Below are positions 24,540-32,815 of a stretch of DNA of 64,000 bases, piece by piece. The DNA comes from Mesorhizobium sp. Root554 (lineage in GTDB: Bacteria; Pseudomonadota; Alphaproteobacteria; Rhizobiales; Rhizobiaceae). The notes beneath the pieces are model-generated. The model had not been told where the DNA came from, searched no databases, and was given only the letters and a program-made list of their open reading frames with translations. Position 1 is the stretch's first letter, and each line of letters begins with the position of its first letter. The stretch is from NCBI RefSeq assembly GCF_001427025.1, contig NZ_LMGA01000001.1, positions 1,437,943 through 1,501,942 of the forward strand, in the 5' to 3' direction. A program made the translations under genes and the position numbers.

Positions 24540-26603
24540 CTAACGCTTGTCGCCGAGCGCCGCGGCCAGACGCACCAGCGAGAGAAACTCCGACCGGTAG
24601 CCGAACGGGTCGGCGCCCCGCGCAGCCGTGGCGATCTCGCTGATCCGGTCCCAGCCGAAACCGGCGGTGGCGTCCTCGTTGCGCAGCTTTTGGCCAAAGG
24701 CGGCCACCGCGACGGAGAAACGCTGGTCCGTGCCGGCGGCATCGAAGGACGGCACCTCGTTGGCCGCCGTCACCGGCGTCGTTATCAGCTTGGAAGCGTC
24801 TTCGCCGGGAAGCTTGTAGCGGATCTTGACGAAGGCATACTCGCCCGCGCCTGCCGCGCCGTTACTGACTGTGGAAGGCTTGCCATAGCGCAGATCGTCG
24901 ATCTGCTGCGGCGCGCCCTTCGGCGTGATCTCGTAGATCGCGGTGACGGCATGGCCCGAACCGATTTCTCCCGCATCGACGCGGTCGTTGTTGAAGTCCT
25001 CGCGGTTCAGCGCCCGGGTCTCGTAGCCGACGAGGCGATATTCCGAGACCTTCTCCGGGTTGAATTCGACCTGGATTTTCACGTCGGCGGCGATGGTGAA
25101 CAGCGTCGAAGACGCGTCTTCCACCAGCACTTTCTCGGCTTCCGCCAGCGTGTCGATGTAGGCGGCGGTGCCGTTGCCGTTCTGGGCGATGGTCTGCATC
25201 ATCTGGTCGTTCAGATTGCCGCGCCCGAAACCGAACACCGACAGGAAGACGCCGGTCTTGCGCTCTTCCTCGATCAGCCGCTTCAACTCGTCGTCGTCGC
25301 TCTGGCCGACATTGAAATCGCCGTCGGTGGCGAGCATCACCCGGTTGACGCCGCCCTTGACGAAGGACTTCTCCGCCAGCCGGTAGGCTTCGCGGATGCC
25401 TGCCTCGCCGGCCGTCGAGCCGCCGGGCTTCAGCGTATCGATGGCGCGCAGGATCTTTTCCTTTTCCGATGCCTTGGTCGGCTCCAGCACCGTGCCGGCG
25501 TCACCCGCATAAGTGACGATGGAGACGGTATCGTCGGGGCCGAGCCTGTTGACCAGCAGACGGAACGCCGACTGCAGCAGCGGCAGCTTGTCCTGCTCGT
25601 TCATCGAGCCGGACACGTCGATCAGGAAGACGAGATTGGCCTTGGGCTGCTCGGCGGGCTTCACGTCGTAGCCCTTGATGGCGACGTGCATCAGCTTGTG
25701 CGCGGCATTCCAGGGCGCCGGCATGACGGTGACAGTGGAGTTGAACGGCGTCGCCGCCGAATCCGGGCCTTTCCAATCGTAAGGGAAGTAGTTGACCATC
25801 TCCTCGACGCGCACTGTGTCGGCCTGCGGCAGCAGGCCTTCCTTGAGAGAGCGGCGGACAAAGGAATAGGAGGCGGTGTCGACATCGATCGAGAAGGTCG
25901 AGACCGGATCTTCCGCCGCGGAACGCACCGGGTTGGTCTTGAAGTCCTGTATGCGGTCACGGTTCTCCTGCCGCGGCGGCATGATGGCATCGGCAGGCGC
26001 CGGCAGCGGCTGCACCGCCATCCTTGTCGTGAACATTTCGCGCATATGGCCGCCGGCCGGAGCGTTCTGGATCGCAGGCGCAGGCTCCGCCGCGCCGGGT
26101 GCGAGCGCATCCTGCTGCTGCACCTGCCCTCCCGCCATCGCGTCCGGCTTGGGCGGCGATGCCGGGGCGATTTCCATCGCCCGGCTTTCGGTTTCCGCCT
26201 CGGCTTTTTTCGCCTTGGCCGCTTCGCTGACCGGCGCCTTCGCCGGCTTGTCGGCCAGCGTTTCGGTGACGTTGCGGTCACCGCCGAGATTGAATGTCTG
26301 TCCGTCCATCAGATAAAGCGCCGTAACGCCGGCGATCGGCAGGACAATGAGGCCGGCGATGGCCGGCGTCGCGATGAGCTTCTTCTGCATGATTTCCCTC
26401 CAGAGTTGGGTTGCTCGAGAGGTGAGACGAAGCTTGGCCATCGATCCTTGGGCGGCCTGCGGATTTTCTTTCGGCTCGTCATAAGCGGCCATCGCCGCCT
26501 GCAGCGCGCGCGCCTTCGCGTCGGCGTCCGGAGCGGGGACGGCGATGCGGCGCAGCCTGTTCAGTTCCAAGTCGTTCAGTTCATTCTCGTCGACCATGGT
26601 CAC
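24540..26603 (-). CDS. Membrane-anchored von Willebrand factor A domain protein (YfbK-like)
   Basis: A 687-residue protein. An N-terminal cytoplasmic stretch (about 1-70) is followed by one membrane helix (LIATPAIAGLIVLPIAGVTALYLM), a low-complexity Ala/Pro/Gln region, a YfbK-type N domain (STFSIDVDTASYSFVRRSL), a VWA domain with the MIDAS motif DVSGSMN, and a C-terminal DUF3520-like region. Its start overlaps the stop of the ECF sigma factor gene by ATGA, so the two are coupled. In this position an N-terminal membrane-anchored partner often acts as anti-sigma factor; the short N-terminal helices could do so, but I see no zinc anti-sigma motif. The extracytoplasmic VWA part probably binds a protein ligand. 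Confidence 0.88.
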   Translation of the reverse strand: MTMVDENELNDLELNRLRRIAVPAPDADAKARALQAAMAAYDEPKENPQAAQGSMAKLRLTSRATQLWREIMQKKLIATPAIAGLIVLPIAGVTALYLMDGQTFNLGGDRNVTETLADKPAKAPVSEAAKAKKAEAETESRAMEIAPASPPKPDAMAGGQVQQQDALAPGAAEPAPAIQNAPAGGHMREMFTTRMAVQPLPAPADAIMPPRQENRDRIQDFKTNPVRSAAEDPVSTFSIDVDTASYSFVRRSLKEGLLPQADTVRVEEMVNYFPYDWKGPDSAATPFNSTVTVMPAPWNAAHKLMHVAIKGYDVKPAEQPKANLVFLIDVSGSMNEQDKLPLLQSAFRLLVNRLGPDDTVSIVTYAGDAGTVLEPTKASEKEKILRAIDTLKPGGSTAGEAGIREAYRLAEKSFVKGGVNRVMLATDGDFNVGQSDDDELKRLIEEERKTGVFLSVFGFGRGNLNDQMMQTIAQNGNGTAAYIDTLAEAEKVLVEDASSTLFTIAADVKIQVEFNPEKVSEYRLVGYETRALNREDFNNDRVDAGEIGSGHAVTAIYEITPKGAPQQIDDLRYGKPSTVSNGAAGAGEYAFVKIRYKLPGEDASKLITTPVTAANEVPSFDAAGTDQRFSVAVAAFGQKLRNEDATAGFGWDRISEIATAARGADPFGYRSEFLSLVRLAAALGDKR

Positions 26604-27169
26604 TCTTCCCCGGCCAGAGGTTCGCGCATCAGCACCTTCAGCCGTTTCTTCGCTTCATGGATGTGCCAGGACACCGTTGTTTCCGAGATCGCCATCGCTT
26701 GGGCCACGGCGGCATGGGCGAGGCCTTCGCCATAGACGAGCAAGACCGCGTCGCGCTGCTTGTCCGGCAGTTGCCGCACCGCTGCCCAGAGGTCGTCCAG
26801 ACGATCCTGCGGCTCGTCGCTCGCCTCGCCGCCGGTCAGCACATGCACGCCGTACGCCTCGGTCTTGGCGCTGTCGCGCGCGCCCTTGCGCATCATGTCG
26901 CGCGCCGCGTTCAGGGTGATGCTGTAAAGCCACGTCGTGAAAGCGCCGCCGCCGCGATAGTCGCGGATGGCGCGGCCGAGCCGCACGCAGACTTCCTGGG
27001 CGATGTCCTCGGCATCGGCCTTGCGGCCGCACCAGCGATAGGCGACGCGGTAGACGAAGTCATAGTGTCGTTCGAGCAGAATGCCGAACGCTTCACGATC
27101 GCCGGTCCTGGCCAGTCCGACCAGATCGCTATCGGAAACGCCATCCTTGTCCAGCATCATCGCCATCAT
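26600..27169 (-). CDS. ECF-type RNA polymerase sigma factor
   Basis: A 189-residue sigma-70 family protein. Region 2 is clear (FGILLERHYDFVYRVAYRWCGRKADAEDIAQEVCVRLGRAI...FTTWLYSITLNAARD), and region 4 has the helix-turn-helix with LLVYGEGLAHAAVAQAMAISETTVSWHIHEAKKRL. Translationally coupled to the VWA membrane protein gene through an ATGA overlap, so it probably responds to an envelope signal through that protein. The N-terminus has several closely spaced Met codons; 27169 is the longest choice. The regulon is unknown. Confidence 0.92.
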   Translation of the reverse strand: MMAMMLDKDGVSDSDLVGLARTGDREAFGILLERHYDFVYRVAYRWCGRKADAEDIAQEVCVRLGRAIRDYRGGGAFTTWLYSITLNAARDMMRKGARDSAKTEAYGVHVLTGGEASDEPQDRLDDLWAAVRQLPDKQRDAVLLVYGEGLAHAAVAQAMAISETTVSWHIHEAKKRLKVLMREPLAGEE

Positions 27170-27265
27170 TTGCCCGTTGGACGAAGGCTATTGGCGATTC
27201 CTTGGCCCGATGGAAAGATTTTTCTTCAGCCTGCCCTCCGATCAACCCGGAGCCATGGACGCCGA

Positions 27266-27997
27266 TTATTTCAGCGCCTCGACGAAGAACGCCAGCAGGC
27301 GCTTCCAATGGCGTTCGGCTCCCTCTGCATCGAACACGGCATGGTCCGGCACGGCCCAGCCATGGCCCATGCCGACGTAGCTTTCCATGATGTAGTCGAC
27401 CTCGGCAGCCGTCAGCGCTTCGGCCAGCCGTCCTGCCTGGTCCGGCGGAAAGCTGTGGTCGACCGCGGCGCTGCCGACATAAACCTTCGCCTTGATCTCC
27501 CTGGCGCGCAGATGCGGGCTGTCCGGCTTGTCCGAGGCCAGATTGCCGGCGTGGAAGCTGGCGGCCGCCTTGATCCGGTCGGGATAGGTCGCGGCGGCGG
27601 TCAGCGCCCTCGCCCCACCGATGCAATAGCCGACCGCCCCGATCGGGCCGGTGACGCCATGGCTGGCCAGTGTGTCGAGAAAGGCTTTGCCGTCCTGATC
27701 GGCTTGATCCGACGAGGTGGCCCGCATGATCGCCAGCAAGGCCTTCTTGCGTTCGGGGATCGAGAAGGTCGTGCCGGCGGCGAACGGTCCGTAGGGCCAG
27801 TTGCGGTAGAACAGGTCCGGCACCAGAACCACATAGCCTTCCCGTTCGAGGCGTTCGGCCATCTCGTCCATCGCCGGCCGCAGACCGAAGGCGTCCATGT
27901 AGAGGATGACGCCGGCCTTGCCCGAACCTTCGCCTGCGCCGAAGATCGCCGCATTGGCGGTGCCGTCCGGCGTCCTGATCTCGATATCCTGCTTCAT
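27266..27997 (-). CDS. Dienelactone hydrolase family protein
   Basis: A 243-residue alpha/beta hydrolase. The nucleophile elbow is GYCIGG with catalytic Cys rather than Ser, as in dienelactone hydrolases, followed by the late Asp (VGSAAVDHSFPPDQ) and His (GMGHGWAVPD). ATG 27997 is chosen since a gggaaga site precedes it and the protein then begins at the first strand (MKQDIEIRTPDGT); a longer frame upstream is atypical. It may hydrolyse a lactone or small ester. No aromatic-degradation genes lie nearby, so its substrate is open. Confidence 0.88.
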   Translation of the reverse strand: MKQDIEIRTPDGTANAAIFGAGEGSGKAGVILYMDAFGLRPAMDEMAERLEREGYVVLVPDLFYRNWPYGPFAAGTTFSIPERKKALLAIMRATSSDQADQDGKAFLDTLASHGVTGPIGAVGYCIGGARALTAAATYPDRIKAAASFHAGNLASDKPDSPHLRAREIKAKVYVGSAAVDHSFPPDQAGRLAEALTAAEVDYIMESYVGMGHGWAVPDHAVFDAEGAERHWKRLLAFFVEALK

Positions 27998-28171
27998 GCT
28001 TCTTCCCGCATCCTTTGAACTGCGCTGCCCGTGATAGGAAATAGCGCCGGCGGCCACAACGAAGCACATCAAAACGGCGTGACGGGCCTGTTGACAACCC
28101 CGGCCGCGGTTGCCCGGCCGGGAAAGCCCATGTCATAAGCCGACCTCCCGAAATTGGTTAAGAGAGCGTTG

Positions 28172-28555
28172 ATGACCTACCGGATGTTTCTGATTGCCGG
28201 TGCACTGGTTCTGGCGGGCTGCGTTTCGCAGGACGATCAGAAGGCGGAAGCGACCCAGCAGTCCGGACTTTCTCAGGCTGAAATCACGCCGGGCCTGACC
28301 GGCGGAGCGGCGAGCTCTCAGGCCATAACCACCATGCCGATGGCGGCCAACGCGGCGGCGCCAGTCACTGCTGCCCCGCCTCCAGCCACGGCGTATCCTT
28401 TTCCGTCGCAGCCGGCACAGCCCGCGGCGAGCGCCATTGCTCCAGGCATGCCGATGCCGGCAGCGCCCTCGAGTTGCAAGACCACCGACGGCACCACGGT
28501 CTGCACCGCCGACGCTCCAGCGAATCCCGAAGGCGACCGCTACAACACCAATTGA
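28172..28555 (+). CDS. Small Ala/Pro-rich lipoprotein
   Basis: A 127-residue lipoprotein with the signal MTYRMFLIAGALVLAGC, lipobox LAGC and Cys17 as lipidation site. The mature part is almost entirely low-complexity Ala/Pro/Gln/Met (for example PPPATAYPFPSQPAQP) except for a small C-terminal segment with two Cys (SCKTTDGTTVCTADAP) that could form a disulfide. Function unknown; envelope localisation is the only safe statement. Convergent with the ferredoxin-like gene, 3 bp between stops. Confidence 0.7.
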   Translation: MTYRMFLIAGALVLAGCVSQDDQKAEATQQSGLSQAEITPGLTGGAASSQAITTMPMAANAAAPVTAAPPPATAYPFPSQPAQPAASAIAPGMPMPAAPSSCKTTDGTTVCTADAPANPEGDRYNTN

Positions 28556-28558
28556 CGC

Positions 28559-29248
28559 TCAGCCGGCGAAAGCCGCCATGTGGAAGGCCTGCACGGACGC
28601 AGGATAGCGATATTCGATGCCATAAGGACAGGCGTTGCGGTCGAGGCAGCCTTGGCTCCGGCACGCGCCGCCCGCCCCGCCGCGCACATGCGCGAGGCAC
28701 CGTTCGTAAGCGAAGCCATCGGCGGAATAGGCCTCGACCGGACAGGATTTCACGCAGGGTTTTCCGATACATGCGTCGCAAAGATGATTCGGTTTCGGAG
28801 CCGCTTCGAACGCCATCTCCTCCTGGAACAGCAGCGCCCCGCGATAGGCATGCCAAAGCCCGTATTCCGGATGTATCAGGATACCAAGCGGCGACGGCCG
28901 CAGCCCTTCCGCCCGCATCGCCCATTGCTGGAATGGCAGATAGGGTCGATCCGAGGGCGAGACCGCGCGCCCGCCAAACTCGTCCGCGACCGCACCGATC
29001 ACCTGCCGCGACCACGTATCGAGCGGATCGGCCATGTCGGCGGGCTGTGTCTGCCGCCATTCGAGAAAATATGGCCACGGCGCCGCGCCCGCCTGCCCGA
29101 CCAGCAAAAGCGAGCGTGCCGGCCGGCCATCCCGCCACTCGGGAACGGCCTCATCGGCAACGAAGTTGAACCCGCCGCGCAGAATGAAGCCATTTCGAGC
29201 TAGTTCAGCACGGATGGCGTCGCACGGCGCGTGGTTGATCGTCGTCAT
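28559..29248 (-). CDS. 4Fe-4S ferredoxin-like protein
   Basis: A 229-residue cytoplasmic protein with Cys clusters in the C-terminal half: CDACIGKPCVKSCP, then a separate Cys, then CRSQGCLDRNACPYG. The first resembles a ferredoxin 4Fe-4S motif, as in the C-terminal part of epoxyqueuosine reductase (QueG)-like proteins, but the cobalamin-binding domain of QueG is not recognisable. The N-terminal 120 residues are unassigned. It lies next to the second MttB-like gene on the same strand (83 bp apart), so an electron-transfer role in corrinoid metabolism is possible but unproven. Confidence 0.65.
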   Translation of the reverse strand: MTTINHAPCDAIRAELARNGFILRGGFNFVADEAVPEWRDGRPARSLLLVGQAGAAPWPYFLEWRQTQPADMADPLDTWSRQVIGAVADEFGGRAVSPSDRPYLPFQQWAMRAEGLRPSPLGILIHPEYGLWHAYRGALLFQEEMAFEAAPKPNHLCDACIGKPCVKSCPVEAYSADGFAYERCLAHVRGGAGGACRSQGCLDRNACPYGIEYRYPASVQAFHMAAFAG

Positions 29249-29331
29249 CCGTTGTCGCCGCGAAACGCGCTGCGCCAGACTTCCCGGTGGATCAGCTTGG
29301 CGACTTTAGCCCCGCCTGACTCGGGCTCCTT

Positions 29332-30906
29332 TCAAGTGAAGGCGTCGGGCATCGATTCCTTCTTGGTGGCGATGAAATCCTTCAGCCCGTCGTCGATACC
29401 GGCATCCAGCGCCGGCGCCTCGTAGCTTTCCAGCCAGCGGCGGGCGAGGTCGTTGGCGCGCTGCGGCGCGGTCTTTTCGCCTTCCGCCAGCCACTGCTCG
29501 TAGGAATTGTTGTCGGCGATGCTGGAGCGGTAGAACGCCGTCTGGAAATTCGCCTGCGTGTGGTCGCAGCCGAGATAATGGCTGCCCGGGCCAACCTGCC
29601 GAATGGCGTCCATCGCCTGGCCGTTCTCGGAAAGATCGACCCCCTCGGCGAACTTCTGCTGCATGCCGAGCTGGTCGACATCCATCATGAATTTTTCATA
29701 GCAGGAGGCCAAGCCGCCCTCCAGCCAGCCGGCAGCGTGCAGCACGAAATTGGTGCCGGCCAGGATGGTCGAGTTCAGCGTGTTGGCGCTTTCATAGGCG
29801 GCTTGCGCATCCGGCGCCTTCGAGGCGCAGAGCGAACCGCCGGTACGGAACGGCAGACCGAGCCGCCGCGCGAGCTGCGCCGCGCCATAGGAAACCAGCG
29901 ACGGCTCCGGCGTGCCGAAGGTCGGCGCACCCGACTGCATCGATATGGACGACGCGAAGGTTCCGAACAACACCGGCGCACCGGGCCGGATCAACTGCGT
30001 GAACGATGCGCCGGCCAGCACCTCGGCCAGCACCTGCGTCAGCGTGCCGGCCACCGTCACCGGGCTCATCGCACCGGCGAGGATGAACGGCGTGACGATG
30101 CAGGCCTGGTTGTGACGGGCATAGACCTTCAGCGCGCCCAGCATGGTCTCGTCGAACACCATCGGCGAGTTCGCGTTGATGAGCGACGTCAGCACCGTGT
30201 TGTTTTCGACGAAATCATCGCCGAACACGATCTTGGCCATCGCCACCGTGTCTTCCGCGCGTTCCGGCGCGGTGACCGAGCCCATGAACGGCTTGTCCGA
30301 ATATTTGATGTGCGCATAGACCATGTCGAGGTGGCGCTTGTTCACCGGCACATCGACCGGCTCGCAAACGGTACCGCCGGAATGGTGGAGTGACGGCGCC
30401 ATGTAGGCAAGCTTCACGAAGTTCTGGAAATCCTCGATCGTCGCGTAGCGCCGCTTGCCGTCGAGGTCGCGCACGAAGGGCGGGCCGTAGACCGGCGCGA
30501 ACACGGTGGCGTTGCCGCCAACCTGCACGGACCGCTCGCGGTTGCGGGCGTGCTGGATGTATTGCGACGGCGCGGTCTTGAGCAGCGAACGGCAAAGTCC
30601 CTTGGGAAAATGCACACGTTGGCCTTTGACATCGGCGCCGGCCTGCTTCCACAGCTCCAGCGCCTCCGCGTCGTCGCGAAACTCGATGCCGATCTCTTCC
30701 AGAACCGTGTCGGTATTGCGCTCGATGATCGACAGGCCCTCCTCGTCGAGGACCTCATAGGCCTTGATCTTGCGCCGTATGTAGGTGAGTTGCGTTCCCG
30801 GCCCGCCGCCGGTGCGCGCGGCACGCCGCGCCGCCGCCCCGCCGCTGGCCCCGCGCCCCCGCCTTGCGTTCGACGCTTCCTGATCGACTGCCGCGTGTTC
30901 GCTCAT
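29332..30906 (-). CDS. MttB-family methylamine/betaine:corrinoid methyltransferase, copy 2 (non-pyrrolysine)
   Basis: A 524-residue paralogue of the protein at 13487, with matching segments (LHHSGGTVCEPVDVPVNKRHLD, LINANSPMVFDE, VTPFILAGAMSPVTVAGTL, GPGSHYLGCDHTQ). It presumably passes a methyl group from a quaternary or tertiary amine to the corrinoid protein encoded divergently at 31168. No amber codon lies in frame. Start ATG 30906 follows an aggaaga site. Like copy 1 it carries an Arg/Gly-rich N-terminal tail (about residues 14-35, starting ARRGRGASGG and running to ARTGGG) ahead of the conserved fold. The two paralogues differ enough that they probably take different substrates (for example glycine betaine and another betaine). 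Confidence 0.9.
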   Translation of the reverse strand: MSEHAAVDQEASNARRGRGASGGAAARRAARTGGGPGTQLTYIRRKIKAYEVLDEEGLSIIERNTDTVLEEIGIEFRDDAEALELWKQAGADVKGQRVHFPKGLCRSLLKTAPSQYIQHARNRERSVQVGGNATVFAPVYGPPFVRDLDGKRRYATIEDFQNFVKLAYMAPSLHHSGGTVCEPVDVPVNKRHLDMVYAHIKYSDKPFMGSVTAPERAEDTVAMAKIVFGDDFVENNTVLTSLINANSPMVFDETMLGALKVYARHNQACIVTPFILAGAMSPVTVAGTLTQVLAEVLAGASFTQLIRPGAPVLFGTFASSISMQSGAPTFGTPEPSLVSYGAAQLARRLGLPFRTGGSLCASKAPDAQAAYESANTLNSTILAGTNFVLHAAGWLEGGLASCYEKFMMDVDQLGMQQKFAEGVDLSENGQAMDAIRQVGPGSHYLGCDHTQANFQTAFYRSSIADNNSYEQWLAEGEKTAPQRANDLARRWLESYEAPALDAGIDDGLKDFIATKKESMPDAFT

Positions 30907-31167
30907 GACGTATCTTCCTGAAATCCACTTGCGCCGCGGTGAGCGGCTTTTGCCGGATCGTAGCCAAGCACCCTATTCGAAACGGCTTGCCAGCGCCAAG
31001 CGCTGTCGCAAAATCGACAAGGAAACCGGTAAGCTCCGGGCCGGATTGCGGTCGCTTTCCTTTTGCACAAAGTCGCAAATCGGCTATGGAGAGGCGCCCG
31101 TCGCGCGATACGTATTGGAGCGACATACGAGCAGGCCGCAGCCGCTGGCCATCTGGAGCTGGATACC

Positions 31168-31866
31168 ATGTCCGACGACGAGATCATCCTGTCCGAGCTT
31201 TCCGACGAAGAACTCGTGCAGCAGATGCATGACGACCTCTACGACGGGCTGAAAGAGGAGATCGAGGAAGGCACCAACATCCTGCTCGAGCGCGGCTGGG
31301 TGCCCTACAAGGTGCTGACCGAAGCGCTGGTCGAGGGGATGCGCATTGTCGGCGAGGATTTCCGCGACGGCATCCTGTTCGTGCCGGAGGTGCTGCTGTC
31401 CGCCAACGCCATGAAGGCAGGCATGTTCATCCTGCGCCCGCTTCTCGCCGCCACCGGTGCGCCGAAGCAGGGCAAGATGGTGATCGGCACCGTGAAGGGC
31501 GACATCCACGACATCGGCAAGAACCTCGTCGGCATGATGATGGAAGGCGCCGGTTTCGACGTCATCGATCTCGGCATCAACAATGCGGTCGAGAAATATC
31601 TGGCCGCGATCGAGGAACATCAGCCCGATATCGTCGGCATGTCGGCGCTTTTGACCACGACCATGCCCTACATGAAGGTCGTCATCGACACGCTCAAGGA
31701 AAAAGGCATCCGCGACGATCTGATCGTCCTGGTCGGCGGCGCGCCGCTCAACGAGGAATTCGGCAAGGCTGTCGGCGCCGATGCCTATTGCCGCGACGCG
31801 GCCGTGGCGGTGGAAACGGCCAAGGAACTGGTCAAGCGCAAGCACAATGTGCGGGCATCCGCCTGA
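31168..31866 (+). CDS. Stand-alone corrinoid (B12-binding) protein of the split methionine synthase/methyltransferase system
   Basis: A 232-residue protein with a helical cap domain (about 1-90) and a Rossmann-like B12 domain (about 95-225). The base-off/His-on cobalt ligand motif is KGDIHDIGKN, followed by SALLTTTMPYMK and VGGAPLNEEFG. It carries methyl groups between the MttB-like proteins, the methyl-THF methyltransferase (35669) and the homocysteine methyltransferase (22562). ATG 31168 is chosen because the conserved cap starts there; a longer in-frame extension looks random. Odd: residues 1-34 are very acidic (about 14 Asp/Glu against one Lys), unlike the basic tails of all its partners. 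Divergent from MttB copy 2. Confidence 0.93.
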   Translation: MSDDEIILSELSDEELVQQMHDDLYDGLKEEIEEGTNILLERGWVPYKVLTEALVEGMRIVGEDFRDGILFVPEVLLSANAMKAGMFILRPLLAATGAPKQGKMVIGTVKGDIHDIGKNLVGMMMEGAGFDVIDLGINNAVEKYLAAIEEHQPDIVGMSALLTTTMPYMKVVIDTLKEKGIRDDLIVLVGGAPLNEEFGKAVGADAYCRDAAVAVETAKELVKRKHNVRASA

Positions 31867-31875
31867 GTAGGGAAA

Positions 31876-31897
31876 GGCCGCGTCTTGTGGCGCGGCC
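31876..31897. terminator. Possible hairpin terminator after the corrinoid protein gene
   Basis: GGCCGCG / CGCGGCC stem with an 8-nt loop, between convergent genes (corrinoid protein and entericidin-like). No T-run, so only a weak call. Confidence 0.35.
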
Positions 31898-31924
31898 CTA
31901 ATATCACCAGTTATGGAAGACAGG

Positions 31925-32059
31925 CTACCTTACGCTGTCGTCCACTGCATCGGCGGTGTTCTTGATATCCTGACCAGCGCCGCGCACGGTGTTGGCGCAA
32001 CCGGCCAGCGCCAGCGCGCAAAGGACGGCTGCAATCGGGGCAATGCGTAGCAGTTTCAT
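31925..32059 (-). CDS. Entericidin-like small lipoprotein
   Basis: A 44-residue lipoprotein: signal MKLLRIAPIAAVLCALALAGC with lipobox LAGC, then NTVRGAGQDIKNTADAVDDSVR, the typical entericidin A/B tail (GAGKDI...). A gagggag site precedes ATG 32059. Entericidins are small envelope lipoproteins tied to stationary phase or stress in other bacteria; the actual role is unclear. It sits, transcribed in the opposite direction, between the corrinoid protein and DUF1638 genes and is probably unrelated to methyl transfer. Confidence 0.85.
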   Translation of the reverse strand: MKLLRIAPIAAVLCALALAGCANTVRGAGQDIKNTADAVDDSVR

Positions 32060-32120
32060 GGATGGTCTCCCTCGCTTGATGACTAGAAAGGGACCAACGA
32101 AAGCCGGCTGAACTGGTTCC

Positions 32121-32765
32121 ATGGTCGAGGCACGAAAAGACAACGCGAACAAGAGTGACCGTCTGCTGGTCATCGCCTGCGGCATGATCGCGCGCGAAGT
32201 GCTGGCTGTGAAAGAGCAGGCCGCGCTCGATCACCTAGACCTTACCTGCCTTCCGGCGGACTTCCATTTCCACCCCGACCGCATTCCGCCGGCCATGGAC
32301 AAGGCGATCACCGACGCCAGGGCGGAAGGTTATCGCAACATCTTCGTCGGTTACGCCGATTGCGGGACCGGCGGCATGCTGGATCGCATCTGCGAGAAGC
32401 ACGGCGTCGAACGTATGGAGGGCCCGCACTGCTTCGCCTTTTACCAGGGCATGAATGCCTACGCCCAGGTCGCTGAGGACGACATGATGTCCTTCTACAT
32501 GACCGATTTCCTGTGCCGGCAGTTCGACGCCTTCTTCATGAAGCCGCTCGGGCTGGACCGCCATCCGGAGCTGATTCCGGACTATTTCGGCAATTACGAG
32601 AAGCTGATCTATCTGGCTCAGACAGACGATCCCGAGCTGGATAAAGTGGCCGAACGGGCGGCAAAGCTGCTCGGCCTTGTCTACGAACGCCGCGCCACTG
32701 GATATGGCGACCTCACGCAAGGCCTCGTAAAAGCCGCGGCACCACCTGCAAGCGCGGTGCCGTGA
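32121..32765 (+). CDS. DUF1638 domain protein
   Basis: A 214-residue soluble protein of the DUF1638 family (LLVIACGMIAREVL, then FHPDRIPPAMDKAI, GYADCGTGGMLDRIC, and GPHCFAFYQG). Conserved Cys and His residues suggest a metal or cofactor site. DUF1638 genes are known next to methylamine:corrinoid methyltransferase genes in methanogens and alphaproteobacteria, which fits here, but no biochemical role is established to my knowledge. No strong ribosome-binding site lies before ATG 32121, so the start may be slightly downstream. It opens the run of same-strand genes towards the MetV/MetF genes. Confidence 0.85.
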   Translation: MVEARKDNANKSDRLLVIACGMIAREVLAVKEQAALDHLDLTCLPADFHFHPDRIPPAMDKAITDARAEGYRNIFVGYADCGTGGMLDRICEKHGVERMEGPHCFAFYQGMNAYAQVAEDDMMSFYMTDFLCRQFDAFFMKPLGLDRHPELIPDYFGNYEKLIYLAQTDDPELDKVAERAAKLLGLVYERRATGYGDLTQGLVKAAAPPASAVP

Positions 32766-32815
32766 TTTCGGCTTGAAAGCCTGTAAAGTCTTCCGAAACG
32801 GAATCGGAGAACCTC

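Noticed and set aside
24459..26735. Long plus-strand open frame antisense to the VWA gene
   Set aside because: The minus strand carries a clear VWA domain with MIDAS motif; the plus frame shows only residue bias (Arg, Gly, His, Val) and no motifs.
28559..29248. Epoxyqueuosine reductase (queG)
   Set aside because: The Cys clusters are similar, but the length and N-terminal half do not match QueG and the cobalamin-binding part is not recognisable.
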